From positions 1-25,998 of the forward strand of contig JBHELT010000033.1 in assembly GCA_046262935.1 (NCBI GenBank): DNA of 25,998 nucleotides. Direction: 5' to 3'. Source of the DNA: JBHELT01 sp046262935 (GTDB taxonomy: Bacteria; Actinomycetota; CADDZG01; JAHWKV01). Both the position numbers and the translations under genes were made by a program. This document shows positions 1-7,408 of the stretch, piece by piece. The stretch's first letter is position 1. Each line of letters starts with the position of its first letter. Under the pieces are notes generated by a model. The model saw nothing but the letters and a program-made list of their open reading frames with translations. It did no database searches and was not told the DNA's origin.

Positions 1-283
1 ATACGAGATTCGCCTCGTAAATCCCTATCGGATGTAAGCGCGACATCTCGATCGGCTTTGGCATGCCATCGACGATCAGGCTGACTCCCATCGACCCAGG
101 GCAAAGCGCCCTGATCAAGATGTCGTTCCCTGTTCGCCTTACCCCGAGCAGTCGATGCGGATCGGAGTGTTCGCCAGAAGCCAGAAGCGACATCTCCACT
201 GCGAGCGCGGCATCGGTTTGTCGCTCTGATTGATCTGCGTACGGCGATGCAGCCGCAGGGATCATGCTGCGTTTAGGGCCCAT
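1..283 (-). CDS. glgB: 1,4-alpha-glucan branching enzyme GlgB, N-terminal part (cut by window edge)
   Basis: Only the first 94 codons are inside the window; the gene runs off the left edge. GlgB makes the alpha-1,6 branches of glycogen in the cytoplasm. The visible residues match the family's N-terminal carbohydrate-binding (CBM48-like) module: a GEHSDPHRLLG segment at about residues 36-46 (the family's H-x-DPH-x-x-LG signature), then IRALCPG and an RLHP-x-G-x-YEA segment. The catalytic GH13 domain is not visible. The ATG at 283 has no Shine-Dalgarno but lies 7 bases from a TAGCCT box, so it may be leaderless. It follows the phosphatase gene on the same strand after 42 bases. A maltosyltransferase or trehalose-synthase relative with a similar N-terminal module is less likely because of the DPH-x-x-LG match. 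Confidence 0.72.
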   Translation of the reverse strand, partial: MGPKRSMIPAAASPYADQSERQTDAALAVEMSLLASGEHSDPHRLLGVRRTGNDILIRALCPGSMGVSLIVDGMPKPIEMSRLHPIGIYEANLV

Positions 284-290
284 AGATAGC

Positions 291-296
291 AGGCTA
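291..296 (-). promoter_or_regulatory. Candidate -10 box for leaderless glgB
   Basis: On the minus strand TAGCCT sits 7 bases before the glgB ATG and no ribosome-binding site intervenes, as in leaderless actinobacterial genes. No convincing -35 was found; a TTCACT lies 16 bases upstream. Confidence 0.35.
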
Positions 297-325
297 CCCG
301 TTGAAGGCTCGGAGTGAACCTGTTC

Positions 326-3256
326 TCAAGTGGCTGGCGGTATCTTGATCACCAACACGGCCACATCGTCGCGTGCGTTACCGCTAGAGAAGTCACGAAC
401 ACTCTCGGCGATGCGGTCTGCTATTGCCTGCGCCGTAGTTTCGAGGCAGCCCTCGAGAACCGCCTTGAGCCGCGAGTCCGAATAGATATCGCCGTTCGAG
501 CTAGCCTCAGTCACTCCGTCTGTGTAGAACATGATTGCATCACCGGGACCAAGGGTGACGAACTGCTCGGTGATGGTGGTCGCCTCGAAAAGGCCGAGCA
601 ATGTCCCCGGCTCACCAACGCTTTCAACGCGCCCATCGAGGCGCCGAACCAACGGTTGTGGGTGCCCACCGAGAACGATGGTAAGGAAGGCCCCATTGTC
701 GATCGGATCGAGCCGAGCGAAAGCAGCCGTCGAGAATTGGGATTCGATAGCCTTCTGCGCTTGGATCGCCGAGTTCACTTCCGACAGGATGCGTGATGGC
801 TCTCGCTCTTGCAATGCTTCGGCCCTCACCGTGTTCTTCACCACACCCGCTAAGCGTGCGGCTTCTGGCCCCTTGCCAGAAACGTCGCCGATGACAACAG
901 CCCAGTGACCCTGGCCATACTTGAAGACGTCGTAGAAGTCGCCCCCGACCTCGTTGCCTTCGCCAGCCGGAAGGAATTTCTCACCGATCTGAACCCCGGG
1001 GATGTGGGGCAGTTCTGGGATGAGACTCTTTTGAAGGATGCTCGCGATGTTGCTTTCCCTCCGATACTCGAAAGCATTATCAAGCGCTCGCGACACCTTT
1101 CGCGCAAGGTCTTCGAGAAGGTCGAGGTCATCGGCTGTATAAGTTCGGTCGCCCGCGATTCCCACACCTATCGTGCCTATCACTCTGCCGCGAGTCATCA
1201 AGGCAGCGATACATGCGCGCGCAGCACCGGGTTGGATGTAGGACACAGCCGAGGTGAGTACCCCGATCAACGGATGGTTTTCATCCGCATCGGACAGATA
1301 GGTTTCGTGGAGCGACTCCAACTCGAATGGTCTGTTTCCTGATCCAGCCTCGGCCAGCCTGGTGATCGATTGATCATCTTCGATCAGATCGACCACGCAG
1401 TGGTCACCTAGGATGGGGATCGCCAGCGCGCAAACTTGTGCGATCACTTTTTCGTGGTCCAACGAAGAACCGAGCACATCACTGGCGCGAGCTAAGAAAG
1501 CTTTGGCGTCTTCTACTTTACGTTTTTCGGTGATATCACGCAGGTAGCCCGTGAACGATGTTGGTCCGTCTGACTCGACGCGCGTGATAGATAGTTCAAC
1601 GAGGATCTGCGACCCGTCCTTGCGCATCGCCGGCATCTCCATGCGTTGCCCGATGATCTTGTTATGTCCGGACACCGCCCTGCGGAGTCCTGCTCGATGG
1701 CGCGCTCGCAGGTCCAGTGGGACGAGAGTTTCTTCCAAGGTCTTGCCGATGACTTGATCGCGCGTGAACCCGAAAGTACTTTCAGCGGCAGGATTGAACT
1801 CTGTGATCCGCCCCTCGGCATCGATCGTTACGATCGCATCCATAGCCGAACGTAAGATGGCGCTCTTTCGAGCTTCGCTGATGCGGGTAGCTTCTTCGGC
1901 TTTGATGGTTTCGAGGTACTGACCTATGCGGCCCCCGATCGAACTCATCATCATCAGCAAGTCCTGGTCGGGTTCTTCGATGGTCGTTGAGAAGAATTCG
2001 ATCACTCCGCTGACGCGTCTCCCGCTGGTTATGGGGAATGCGAAGGCTCCATGGATACCGGCCTGCTGTGCGGCTTCTTTGCGTGGGAAATTGGCTTCCT
2101 CGATAACGTCGGGGATCCAGCGAGGCTCAAGCGACTCCCAGGCCGTTCCAGGCAACCCGAGCCCTTTCGTGAAACGACTGGAACCGCTGGCTTCGATAAA
2201 CCTGCCGAGCCCGGTTGCGTCCTCGGCCCAACTCTCAAGGAAAACCAAGGGGCCGCTATCCGATTCCAGCTCCCAGATGATGCCCGCCTGCCATCCAAGG
2301 CTCTCGCAGATCGCCGACAGGATCTTAGGAGCGGCTTCATTGATCGATCGCGACATATTCATGGCAACCGAGGCCGAGTGAACAACCGAAAGACGCATCT
2401 CTGCGCGCTTGGCTTCCGTTACATCGATCATCCGCCCCCTCAGAGAGATGGGCGTACCCCGCTGATCCGTGCAGACCTGCACTATGTCATTCAGCCAGAT
2501 GGTCTCTTGGCCCGATGACATGAAGCGATATTCGATCTCCACAGGCCTGCACTCCGAGATGGCGGTACGCAACATCTTGAGCGTTAGTTCCACATCCTCA
2601 GGGTGGATATGCGACGTCCAGAACCCTTCATCTGCGATCCAATGTTTTGCCTCGAAGCCGGTTATCAACTCGATCCCCCGGCCTATGCGGCGAAAAGCGG
2701 GAGGAGTTGCTGCTGTTGCTTCCCAAACGGCAACGTCTAGTCCGTCGATCTGGTCGGTCATGTCACTCAAGGCCCTATCGGCCTCTCGCCGCGCCTGGCG
2801 CTCGATGAATATCCCTTCGGCTCTTGCTCTGAGCACCCCCGTAGCGACTGCTATAAGCGAAGTGGACGACGCGATCTCGATCACCTCAGCGACCCCGGTG
2901 GACGTGAATCGAAGGCCCGGCCCACCCATCAGAAAGACCTGACCCACGGTCACGATCACAGCGGTAACGGTCGATGGTTGCCACCCGCCCATGAATCCGG
3001 CTAGGGCAACAAGAGCCATCGCGGCGGGAAGCACCGCAAGGTGAAAGAAAGAAGCATCATGAGCAACGAAAGCCAATCCCATGAAAGCCGCTGCGACAGC
3101 GGGGATGATCCATCTACTGGCCCGCGCCGCAGAAGGCGTGGCATCCGGCCCCGAAGCGGGGACAGGATTCGTCTTCGGATCCAAACTCATCCCCCTGGAC
3201 TCGCTAACTTCTTGTTGGACTTGCTCGACCACGGATCCGACCTGATAAAACCCCAA
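326..3256 (-). CDS. Membrane-anchored PAS/GAF multi-sensor SpoIIE-type PP2C phosphatase
   Basis: A 976-residue serine/threonine phosphatase of the SpoIIE/RsbU class, which usually dephosphorylates an anti-sigma-factor antagonist (STAS protein) in response to signals. Order seen: Pro/Ala-rich N-terminus; hydrophobic helices at about 49-140; a PAS domain at about 170-285; a GAF domain at about 300-455; a second PAS at about 465-585 (DAIVTIDAEGRITEFN); a second GAF at about 590-735; and the catalytic domain from about 750. That domain keeps GGDFYDV, IGDVSGKGPEA, FYTDGVTEA and GNARDDVAVL, so the metal-binding aspartates are present and it should be active. The TTG start at 3256 has AAAGGGG 5 bases upstream. 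ATG at 3190 (MSLDPK) is an alternative, with AGGGGG directly against it. No STAS, anti-sigma or sigma gene is in the window, so its partner is elsewhere. It lies 60 bases after the PIG-L gene. Confidence 0.9.
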   Translation of the reverse strand: MGFYQVGSVVEQVQQEVSESRGMSLDPKTNPVPASGPDATPSAARASRWIIPAVAAAFMGLAFVAHDASFFHLAVLPAAMALVALAGFMGGWQPSTVTAVIVTVGQVFLMGGPGLRFTSTGVAEVIEIASSTSLIAVATGVLRARAEGIFIERQARREADRALSDMTDQIDGLDVAVWEATAATPPAFRRIGRGIELITGFEAKHWIADEGFWTSHIHPEDVELTLKMLRTAISECRPVEIEYRFMSSGQETIWLNDIVQVCTDQRGTPISLRGRMIDVTEAKRAEMRLSVVHSASVAMNMSRSINEAAPKILSAICESLGWQAGIIWELESDSGPLVFLESWAEDATGLGRFIEASGSSRFTKGLGLPGTAWESLEPRWIPDVIEEANFPRKEAAQQAGIHGAFAFPITSGRRVSGVIEFFSTTIEEPDQDLLMMMSSIGGRIGQYLETIKAEEATRISEARKSAILRSAMDAIVTIDAEGRITEFNPAAESTFGFTRDQVIGKTLEETLVPLDLRARHRAGLRRAVSGHNKIIGQRMEMPAMRKDGSQILVELSITRVESDGPTSFTGYLRDITEKRKVEDAKAFLARASDVLGSSLDHEKVIAQVCALAIPILGDHCVVDLIEDDQSITRLAEAGSGNRPFELESLHETYLSDADENHPLIGVLTSAVSYIQPGAARACIAALMTRGRVIGTIGVGIAGDRTYTADDLDLLEDLARKVSRALDNAFEYRRESNIASILQKSLIPELPHIPGVQIGEKFLPAGEGNEVGGDFYDVFKYGQGHWAVVIGDVSGKGPEAARLAGVVKNTVRAEALQEREPSRILSEVNSAIQAQKAIESQFSTAAFARLDPIDNGAFLTIVLGGHPQPLVRRLDGRVESVGEPGTLLGLFEATTITEQFVTLGPGDAIMFYTDGVTEASSNGDIYSDSRLKAVLEGCLETTAQAIADRIAESVRDFSSGNARDDVAVLVIKIPPAT

Positions 3257-3272
3257 ATATGCCCCTTTGGGG
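3251..3272. repeat. Short inverted repeat at the phosphatase start
   Basis: CCCCAAA (3251-3257) and TTTGGGG (3266-3272) form a perfect 7-base inverted repeat with an 8-base spacer. It overlaps the TTG start and ribosome-binding site of the phosphatase, so a hairpin here could reduce initiation at the TTG and favour the ATG at 3190. It may also be chance. Confidence 0.35.
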
Positions 3273-3316
3273 ATCTGCCAAGTTTAGCGTCCAGCCGCGC
3301 CGTCAGGTAACTGCCC

Positions 3317-4051
3317 TCAGGCCAGCTTGTGTTCAGCGAGCCTGAAGACTTCGTCACGGTTGCCCTGGTACATGAATTCGGTTCCCCACGATTGAATCAT
3401 GCCTTCGACCTGGCTGAGGTGTGCCTTTAGAGCCTTCACCTTCAGATCGTTCAGCTCATCCGGCAGAGTGAAATCGATCGCAAGATCTTCGACCGCGGTG
3501 ACTGGGGCCCCATTCGGGAAAACATCGAACTCATTGATCTTTTCCAGATACTTATCCACCCAGGCCTGAGTTATGGCGGCGTGATAAAGGCGCGATCCCA
3601 AAGGTGCGGCCAACCTGAAGGCTTCGGTCGCCCATCGCGAGACCGCCTTGTGATCTGGATGTCCCGTTGCGCCGTCCGGTCCGAACGTCAGAACCGAATC
3701 AGGTTTGACCTGGCGCATAACTTCAACGATCTTGCTTATCGCTTCATCTTCATCTACTTCGGAACACCGCCCGTCCGGGTAGCCAAGACGCACTAACTCA
3801 CTCACGCCCAAGATGCGAAGGGCCTCCTGCAATTCACCTTGCCTGATAACGGCAAGAGCCTCACCGTGCGGCCAACGTTTGGCATCCCAAGATCCCTGGT
3901 CACCATCGGTCGCAGTTAAGCAAGCCACCCGGCGGCCCTCCTTGGCCGCAAGTGCCATGATCCCGCCACTTGTGTAGGTTTCGTCATCAGGGTGCGCCCA
4001 AACACCGAGGATCGTGCCGAGATCGGGTAACAAGTCTGCCATCGCTGGCAT
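3317..4051 (-). CDS. PIG-L/LmbE-family zinc-dependent deacetylase
   Basis: A 244-residue protein of the PIG-L (LmbE-like) family, zinc amidohydrolases that remove N-acetyl groups from GlcNAc-containing metabolites. MshB and Mca of mycothiol metabolism are actinobacterial members. The AHPDDE motif at 19-24 supplies the first metal ligands and catalytic Asp, and HPDH at 131-134 supplies the third ligand. The length is close to compact family members. The ATG at 4051 has GGAG 6 bases upstream and lies 15 bases after the stop of the small membrane protein gene, which suggests cotranscription. The substrate cannot be deduced: no other mycothiol or bacillithiol gene is in the window, so an MshB name would be overcalling. 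Confidence 0.88.
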   Translation of the reverse strand: MPAMADLLPDLGTILGVWAHPDDETYTSGGIMALAAKEGRRVACLTATDGDQGSWDAKRWPHGEALAVIRQGELQEALRILGVSELVRLGYPDGRCSEVDEDEAISKIVEVMRQVKPDSVLTFGPDGATGHPDHKAVSRWATEAFRLAAPLGSRLYHAAITQAWVDKYLEKINEFDVFPNGAPVTAVEDLAIDFTLPDELNDLKVKALKAHLSQVEGMIQSWGTEFMYQGNRDEVFRLAEHKLA

Positions 4052-4066
4052 CCTAAACTCCGTCCG

Positions 4067-4255
4067 CTACCCTTCGCGCTCGTTGCCGCTTCGCGGGGAG
4101 CCCGGTCTTGCGTTGGCGCCCAATCCCAGCAAACCAGCGACGATGAGCCCGGCTCCGATAAGAGCCATAGGCGTTGGCTCCGCAGAGCCGGAACCCGACC
4201 AGGTGCCCAGAACAACCAGACCAATCCCGATCAAGATCGAAACGCTCCTGATCAC
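4067..4255 (-). CDS. Small two-helix membrane protein, unknown function
   Basis: A 62-residue protein with two hydrophobic stretches, residues about 3-19 and 29-47, separated by a short Gly/Ser/Pro-rich turn, and a charged C-terminal tail rich in Arg, Asn and Gly. No family was recognised. The GTG start at 4255 is strongly supported by a near-perfect GGGAGGTGG Shine-Dalgarno about 9 bases upstream. This favours it over an overlapping 70-codon frame that would start inside that site. It is the first gene of the minus-strand run before the PIG-L deacetylase and diverges from the M4 protease gene. A hairpin-forming inverted repeat lies just ahead of its ribosome-binding site. Confidence 0.62.
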   Translation of the reverse strand: MIRSVSILIGIGLVVLGTWSGSGSAEPTPMALIGAGLIVAGLLGLGANARPGSPRSGNEREG

Positions 4256-4273
4256 GCGCGACCACCTCCCTGT

Positions 4274-4306
4274 TAAGTGGACTAGTCAGAAAGAACTAGT
4301 CACTTA
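4274..4306. promoter_or_regulatory. Strong bulged inverted repeat, operator or 5'-UTR hairpin
   Basis: TAAGTG (4274-4279), one unpaired G, and ACTAGT (4281-4286) pair with ACTAGT (4295-4300) and CACTTA (4301-4306). This gives a 12-bp stem with a single bulge and an 8-base loop. It can also be read as two direct copies of ACTAGTCA 14 bases apart, each nearly self-palindromic. It lies between the divergent small membrane protein and the M4 protease genes, next to the former's GGGAGGTGG site and close to a candidate minus-strand -10. A dimeric regulator site or an mRNA hairpin are both possible. Confidence 0.6.
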
Positions 4307-4309
4307 GCG

Positions 4310-4315
4310 AGACTA
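4310..4315 (-). promoter_or_regulatory. Candidate -10 for the small membrane protein/PIG-L run
   Basis: TAGTCT on the minus strand would place the transcript start at about 4303, at the outer edge of the inverted repeat. The repeat would then form the beginning of the leader. No clear -35 is visible. Confidence 0.3.
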
Positions 4316-4324
4316 TCGGCTACT

Positions 4325-4354
4325 TTGCGTGAGAAGTTGAGCGTGCAATATCCT
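4325..4354 (+). promoter_or_regulatory. Candidate promoter of the M4 protease operon (leaderless)
   Basis: TTGCGT (4325-4330) and TATCCT (4349-4354) are 18 bases apart. The ATG at 4362 follows 7 bases after the -10 with no Shine-Dalgarno, as expected for a leaderless transcript. Confidence 0.45.
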
Positions 4355-4361
4355 ATTTCTT

Positions 4362-5432
4362 ATGAAATCACCCTCTCGACGGACGCTCGCGTACCCGGCC
4401 ATAGTCCCACCCCACATTCTCGAGAACATCGCACGTTTCGGCACCCCTTCGCAGCGTCACCGTGCAAGCCAGACCCTGACTCATGACGCGTCGCTCAGGG
4501 CGACCCGAGCCGGAGCCTTGGTGGTGCATCCAAGTGTCGTAAGTGAGCCTGTTGTCTCGAGAGTCGCGGGACGACCGGAGCGCACCATCTACGACGCTGG
4601 GCACACAGACCGCCTGCCCGGGGTGATCGTGCGAACCGAGCGCGGGCACTCAACATCCGACCCAGAAGTTGAGGAGGCCTTCAGTGGACTTGGCGCTACT
4701 TATGACTTCTATTGGAAAGTGTTCGAGCGCGACTCGATCGATGGGCGGGGACTGCCTTTGCTGGCGGTTGTGCATTACCAAAGCGACTATGACAACGCGT
4801 TCTGGGATGGAACCCAGATGATCTTCGGCGACGGCGACGGGCGACTTTTCAATCGGTTCACGTCGTCGCTCGACATCATCGGTCACGAATTGACCCACGG
4901 AGTTACCGAGGTCGAAGCAAGCCTTTTATACAAGGCTCAAAGCGGGGCCCTCAACGAATCGATATCCGATCTATTCGGTTCGCTCGTTAAACAGTTCGCC
5001 CTTGGTCAGAGTGCCTCGGAGGCCGACTGGCTCATCGGGACGGGCGCGTTCACGAAAAACGTGAATGCAAGAGCGATCCGATCGATGGCAGCCCCGGGAA
5101 CGGCCTACGACGATCCCGTGATCGGCAAGGATCCGCAACCGGCGGACATGTCGGGGTACGTGCGCACCGCTAAAGACAATGGCGGTGTGCATATCAATTC
5201 GGGGATCCCCAACAGGGCTTTCTACGAGACCGCCATCAACATCGGGGGCTTCGCATGGGAGAGATCGGGAAGGATCTGGTACGAGGCGCTACTGTCTTCG
5301 CGCCTTCGGCCGGGCACGAAGTTCAAGGGTTTCGCGTCGATAACGGCGCAGACCGCACGCCTGTTGTTTGGCAAGGGAAGAGAAGAGCAGGCTGTTGTCC
5401 AGGCATGGTCGAAGGTTGGTATCTCCATTTAA
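4362..5432 (+). CDS. Protealysin-like M4 (thermolysin family) metalloprotease
   Basis: A 356-residue zinc endopeptidase of family M4. HELTH at 175-179 gives two zinc ligands and the catalytic Glu; E199 in GALNESISD is the third ligand; H277 in GGVHINSG matches the transition-state-stabilising His. It is much shorter than thermolysin-type precursors. It has no signal peptide, and it carries the short protealysin-type propeptide (IVPPHILENIARFG at 14-27, then a basic stretch), with maturation likely near residue 74 before TIYDAGH. Protealysins of Serratia and relatives act on intracellular or host proteins and are often paired with an inhibitor. That pairing is conserved here: the next gene begins 9 bases after this stop and is emfourin-like. 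No standard secretion route is evident. Confidence 0.92.
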   Translation: MKSPSRRTLAYPAIVPPHILENIARFGTPSQRHRASQTLTHDASLRATRAGALVVHPSVVSEPVVSRVAGRPERTIYDAGHTDRLPGVIVRTERGHSTSDPEVEEAFSGLGATYDFYWKVFERDSIDGRGLPLLAVVHYQSDYDNAFWDGTQMIFGDGDGRLFNRFTSSLDIIGHELTHGVTEVEASLLYKAQSGALNESISDLFGSLVKQFALGQSASEADWLIGTGAFTKNVNARAIRSMAAPGTAYDDPVIGKDPQPADMSGYVRTAKDNGGVHINSGIPNRAFYETAINIGGFAWERSGRIWYEALLSSRLRPGTKFKGFASITAQTARLLFGKGREEQAVVQAWSKVGISI

Positions 5433-5441
5433 GGGGCTCGA

Positions 5442-5750
5442 GTGGACGAGGACATACACATAAGCTTCAGCAGAAGTGGCGGGTTTGGCGGAGTTGCCCT
5501 TAAGGCTTCGTTCGATGTTTCGCGCGATGCAAAGCAGAGCCCCGATAGCGCCGAGATGATTTTGCTAACTGAGCAAGTGATGAACCTGGCCGATGAGCAG
5601 GGCCCTCAGTCTCCTATCTCCCGCGATGGGTATACATACGAGTTATCCATCAAGATGGGAGCGCGACGTCGAGTGATCGTGGCGACCGAAGACTCTTCAA
5701 CGGTTGTCATCGCGCTCTGTAGATACCTGGAAGGGCTGGCCAAACGTTGA
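5442..5750 (+). CDS. Emfourin-like proteinaceous inhibitor of the M4 protease
   Basis: A 102-residue soluble protein. Its N-terminus, with an I-x-F-S-RSGGFGG segment at residues 5-15, matches my recollection of emfourin (M4in), the slow tight-binding inhibitor encoded next to protealysin. It has no cysteines, signal peptide or membrane helix. GTG at 5442 has AAGGGG 5 bases upstream, overlapping the protease stop, so the two genes are almost certainly cotranscribed and coupled. Its TGA overlaps the TTG start of the polysaccharide deacetylase. Position is strong evidence, but the family assignment rests on a short motif. The role inferred is to hold the cytoplasmic protease inactive until needed. 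Confidence 0.75.
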   Translation: MDEDIHISFSRSGGFGGVALKASFDVSRDAKQSPDSAEMILLTEQVMNLADEQGPQSPISRDGYTYELSIKMGARRRVIVATEDSSTVVIALCRYLEGLAKR

Positions 5751-6841
5751 GCAACACCTCGACCATCAGGAGCAGATCTGCATCGCTGCAAAGACAAGAT
5801 TCGCGTCGGGCATTCTTGCGCAGGCAGCGGCTCATCAGAAGTGGGCTTGTGATCGTATTCATCGCGACGGTCGCGATCGGGGCCCCCAGGCTGGGGGACC
5901 TTCCTCCTCCCGTCGTTGCCCGGGTTGGAGGCAGGCTCTTTTTGCTGCCACCTCATGCAACGGTCGCGACCGGGCTCCGCAAAGCCGGGCTGAAGCCCGT
6001 ATCGGGGCGCCTGATGTCGATCCGGGGCTCAGTCCTTTCCCCCGAGGCCTTCCCCTTCAAGGTGACCCGCAACGGCCTGGCGGTCGGTCTCGGGGAGCAT
6101 CTTCGAACCCACGACGTGATCGTCCTCACCAATGGCACCGACCAGGCAGAACCGACGACTGTCGAGACCTATGCCCAGCCTGCCAGCGACCCACAATTCG
6201 TACTTGCCGGCAGCGGGAACCTGACCGCCAAACGCGGCACGGTTTCCGGTGAGGTCGAACCGATATCTGTCGCTGCTGGGACGGGGCCGCCAACGGTTGC
6301 GCTCACTTTCGATGATGGGCCTAATCCCAATACGACACCACCCATCATCGACATCCTCGACCGGGCGGGCATCAAGGCAACATTTTTCACGGTCGGTCGC
6401 ATGGTGCAACGCTTCCCTGATCTGGTGAGGCGCGAACTTGGTGACGGGATGACCATCGGCGACCACACCTTCGGGCACACTCGGCTCGCAGGACTGCCAG
6501 CCGACCGGGTACGTGGTGAATTGCAGCGGACCATCGATCAACTGGGACCACTCGGTGCGCACGTAACCTTGATGCGTCCGCCCGATGGGAGTTTCGATGC
6601 CTCGACGATCGAAGTGGCGAAGTCGATGGGCCTAAGGACAGTGGTTTGGAGTGTTGATTCTAAAGACTGGTCGAAACCAGGGGTCGATGCGATCGTCCGC
6701 AGAGTCGTCGACTCCGTTCACCCCGGCTCGATCATCTTGATGCACGATGGGGGGCCCGACCGTTCACAGACCGTTGCCGCGCTTCCTAGGATCATCGATG
6801 AACTGAGAGCTAGGGGGTATAGCTTCACGGCGATGGCTTGA
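5747..6841 (+). CDS. Membrane-anchored polysaccharide deacetylase (NodB homology domain)
   Basis: A 364-residue carbohydrate esterase family 4 enzyme that removes N-acetyl groups from peptidoglycan or other GlcNAc polymers outside the membrane. A basic N-terminus (1-31) and a single helix (about 32-47) form a signal anchor. Residues about 55-135 form a small module resembling the DUF348-type domains of cell-wall proteins. The catalytic domain starts at about 183: TFDDGPNP at 187-194 (catalytic and metal Asp), H240 and H244 in the DHTFGHTRL segment, RPPDGSF near 280, and LMHDGG near 333. All CE4 motifs are present. The TTG start overlaps the previous gene's TGA by four bases; the nearest Shine-Dalgarno-like run, GGAAGGG, is rather distant. 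Being coupled to the protease/inhibitor pair suggests a shared envelope or stress function (inference). Confidence 0.87.
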   Translation: MSNTSTIRSRSASLQRQDSRRAFLRRQRLIRSGLVIVFIATVAIGAPRLGDLPPPVVARVGGRLFLLPPHATVATGLRKAGLKPVSGRLMSIRGSVLSPEAFPFKVTRNGLAVGLGEHLRTHDVIVLTNGTDQAEPTTVETYAQPASDPQFVLAGSGNLTAKRGTVSGEVEPISVAAGTGPPTVALTFDDGPNPNTTPPIIDILDRAGIKATFFTVGRMVQRFPDLVRRELGDGMTIGDHTFGHTRLAGLPADRVRGELQRTIDQLGPLGAHVTLMRPPDGSFDASTIEVAKSMGLRTVVWSVDSKDWSKPGVDAIVRRVVDSVHPGSIILMHDGGPDRSQTVAALPRIIDELRARGYSFTAMA

Positions 6842-6856
6842 CGAAGGGAGAAGGCA

Positions 6857-7399
6857 TTGGCAACTTCACACAACGCGCTCGACTGTGAGGCATGTCGGAT
6901 CATCGACCAAGCAGACGGGGTCGAAGACGGAAATCTTTATCCAGTCCTGGTAACAAGGATCCGACACGAAACCCGGATCGTGCGTGGCGTTAAACGCTTC
7001 CAGGACAAGATCGCCGACAGCATGACCCGGTTCGCGGGGTCGATGAAGTTCGTATATCTTCACACTGCATGGTTCGGAGCTTGGATACTTTTGAATCTTG
7101 GCGCGCTCGCATGGCTTGGTCTTAGACACAAGTTCGACCCATATCCGTTCGGACTTCTAACGATGGTCGTTAGCCTCGAAGCCATCTTCCTTTCGACCTT
7201 CGTGATGATCTCTCAGAATCGTCAGGCTGCAAGGGCGGATATCCGCAGTGAACTCGACTTCGACAACAATCTGCGCTCGGAGATATGGGCCGTGCACATC
7301 GGGAGTGCTCTGGGTATCGACGTTGACCATGTCGAAGAAACGGTTCGTAAAGTCATCGAGGGCTACCGCAAAGAGATGACTGTCGCTTCTAAGCGGTGA
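6857..7399 (+). CDS. DUF1003-family membrane protein
   Basis: A 180-residue protein matching DUF1003. Two membrane helices lie at about 64-86 and 97-118, with the family signature FDPYPFGLL, then SLEAIFLSTFVMISQNRQA and an acidic RSELDFDNNLRSE segment. Residues 1-30 hold a CEAC pair, which could bind metal and resembles the C-x-x-C start seen in part of this family. TTG at 6857 is preceded by AAGGGAG at 6844-6850, a good ribosome-binding site. It starts 15 bases after the deacetylase stop and is the last gene of that run. The molecular function of DUF1003 is unknown; a structural or ion-related membrane role is sometimes suggested. Confidence 0.85.
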   Translation: MATSHNALDCEACRIIDQADGVEDGNLYPVLVTRIRHETRIVRGVKRFQDKIADSMTRFAGSMKFVYLHTAWFGAWILLNLGALAWLGLRHKFDPYPFGLLTMVVSLEAIFLSTFVMISQNRQAARADIRSELDFDNNLRSEIWAVHIGSALGIDVDHVEETVRKVIEGYRKEMTVASKR

Positions 7400-7408
7400 G
7401 GCTTCTTC

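Noticed and set aside
4053..4265. 70-codon minus-strand frame overlapping the small membrane protein
   Set aside because: Its start lies within the GGGAGGTGG site of the 62-residue gene and its residues are not hydrophobic or family-like.
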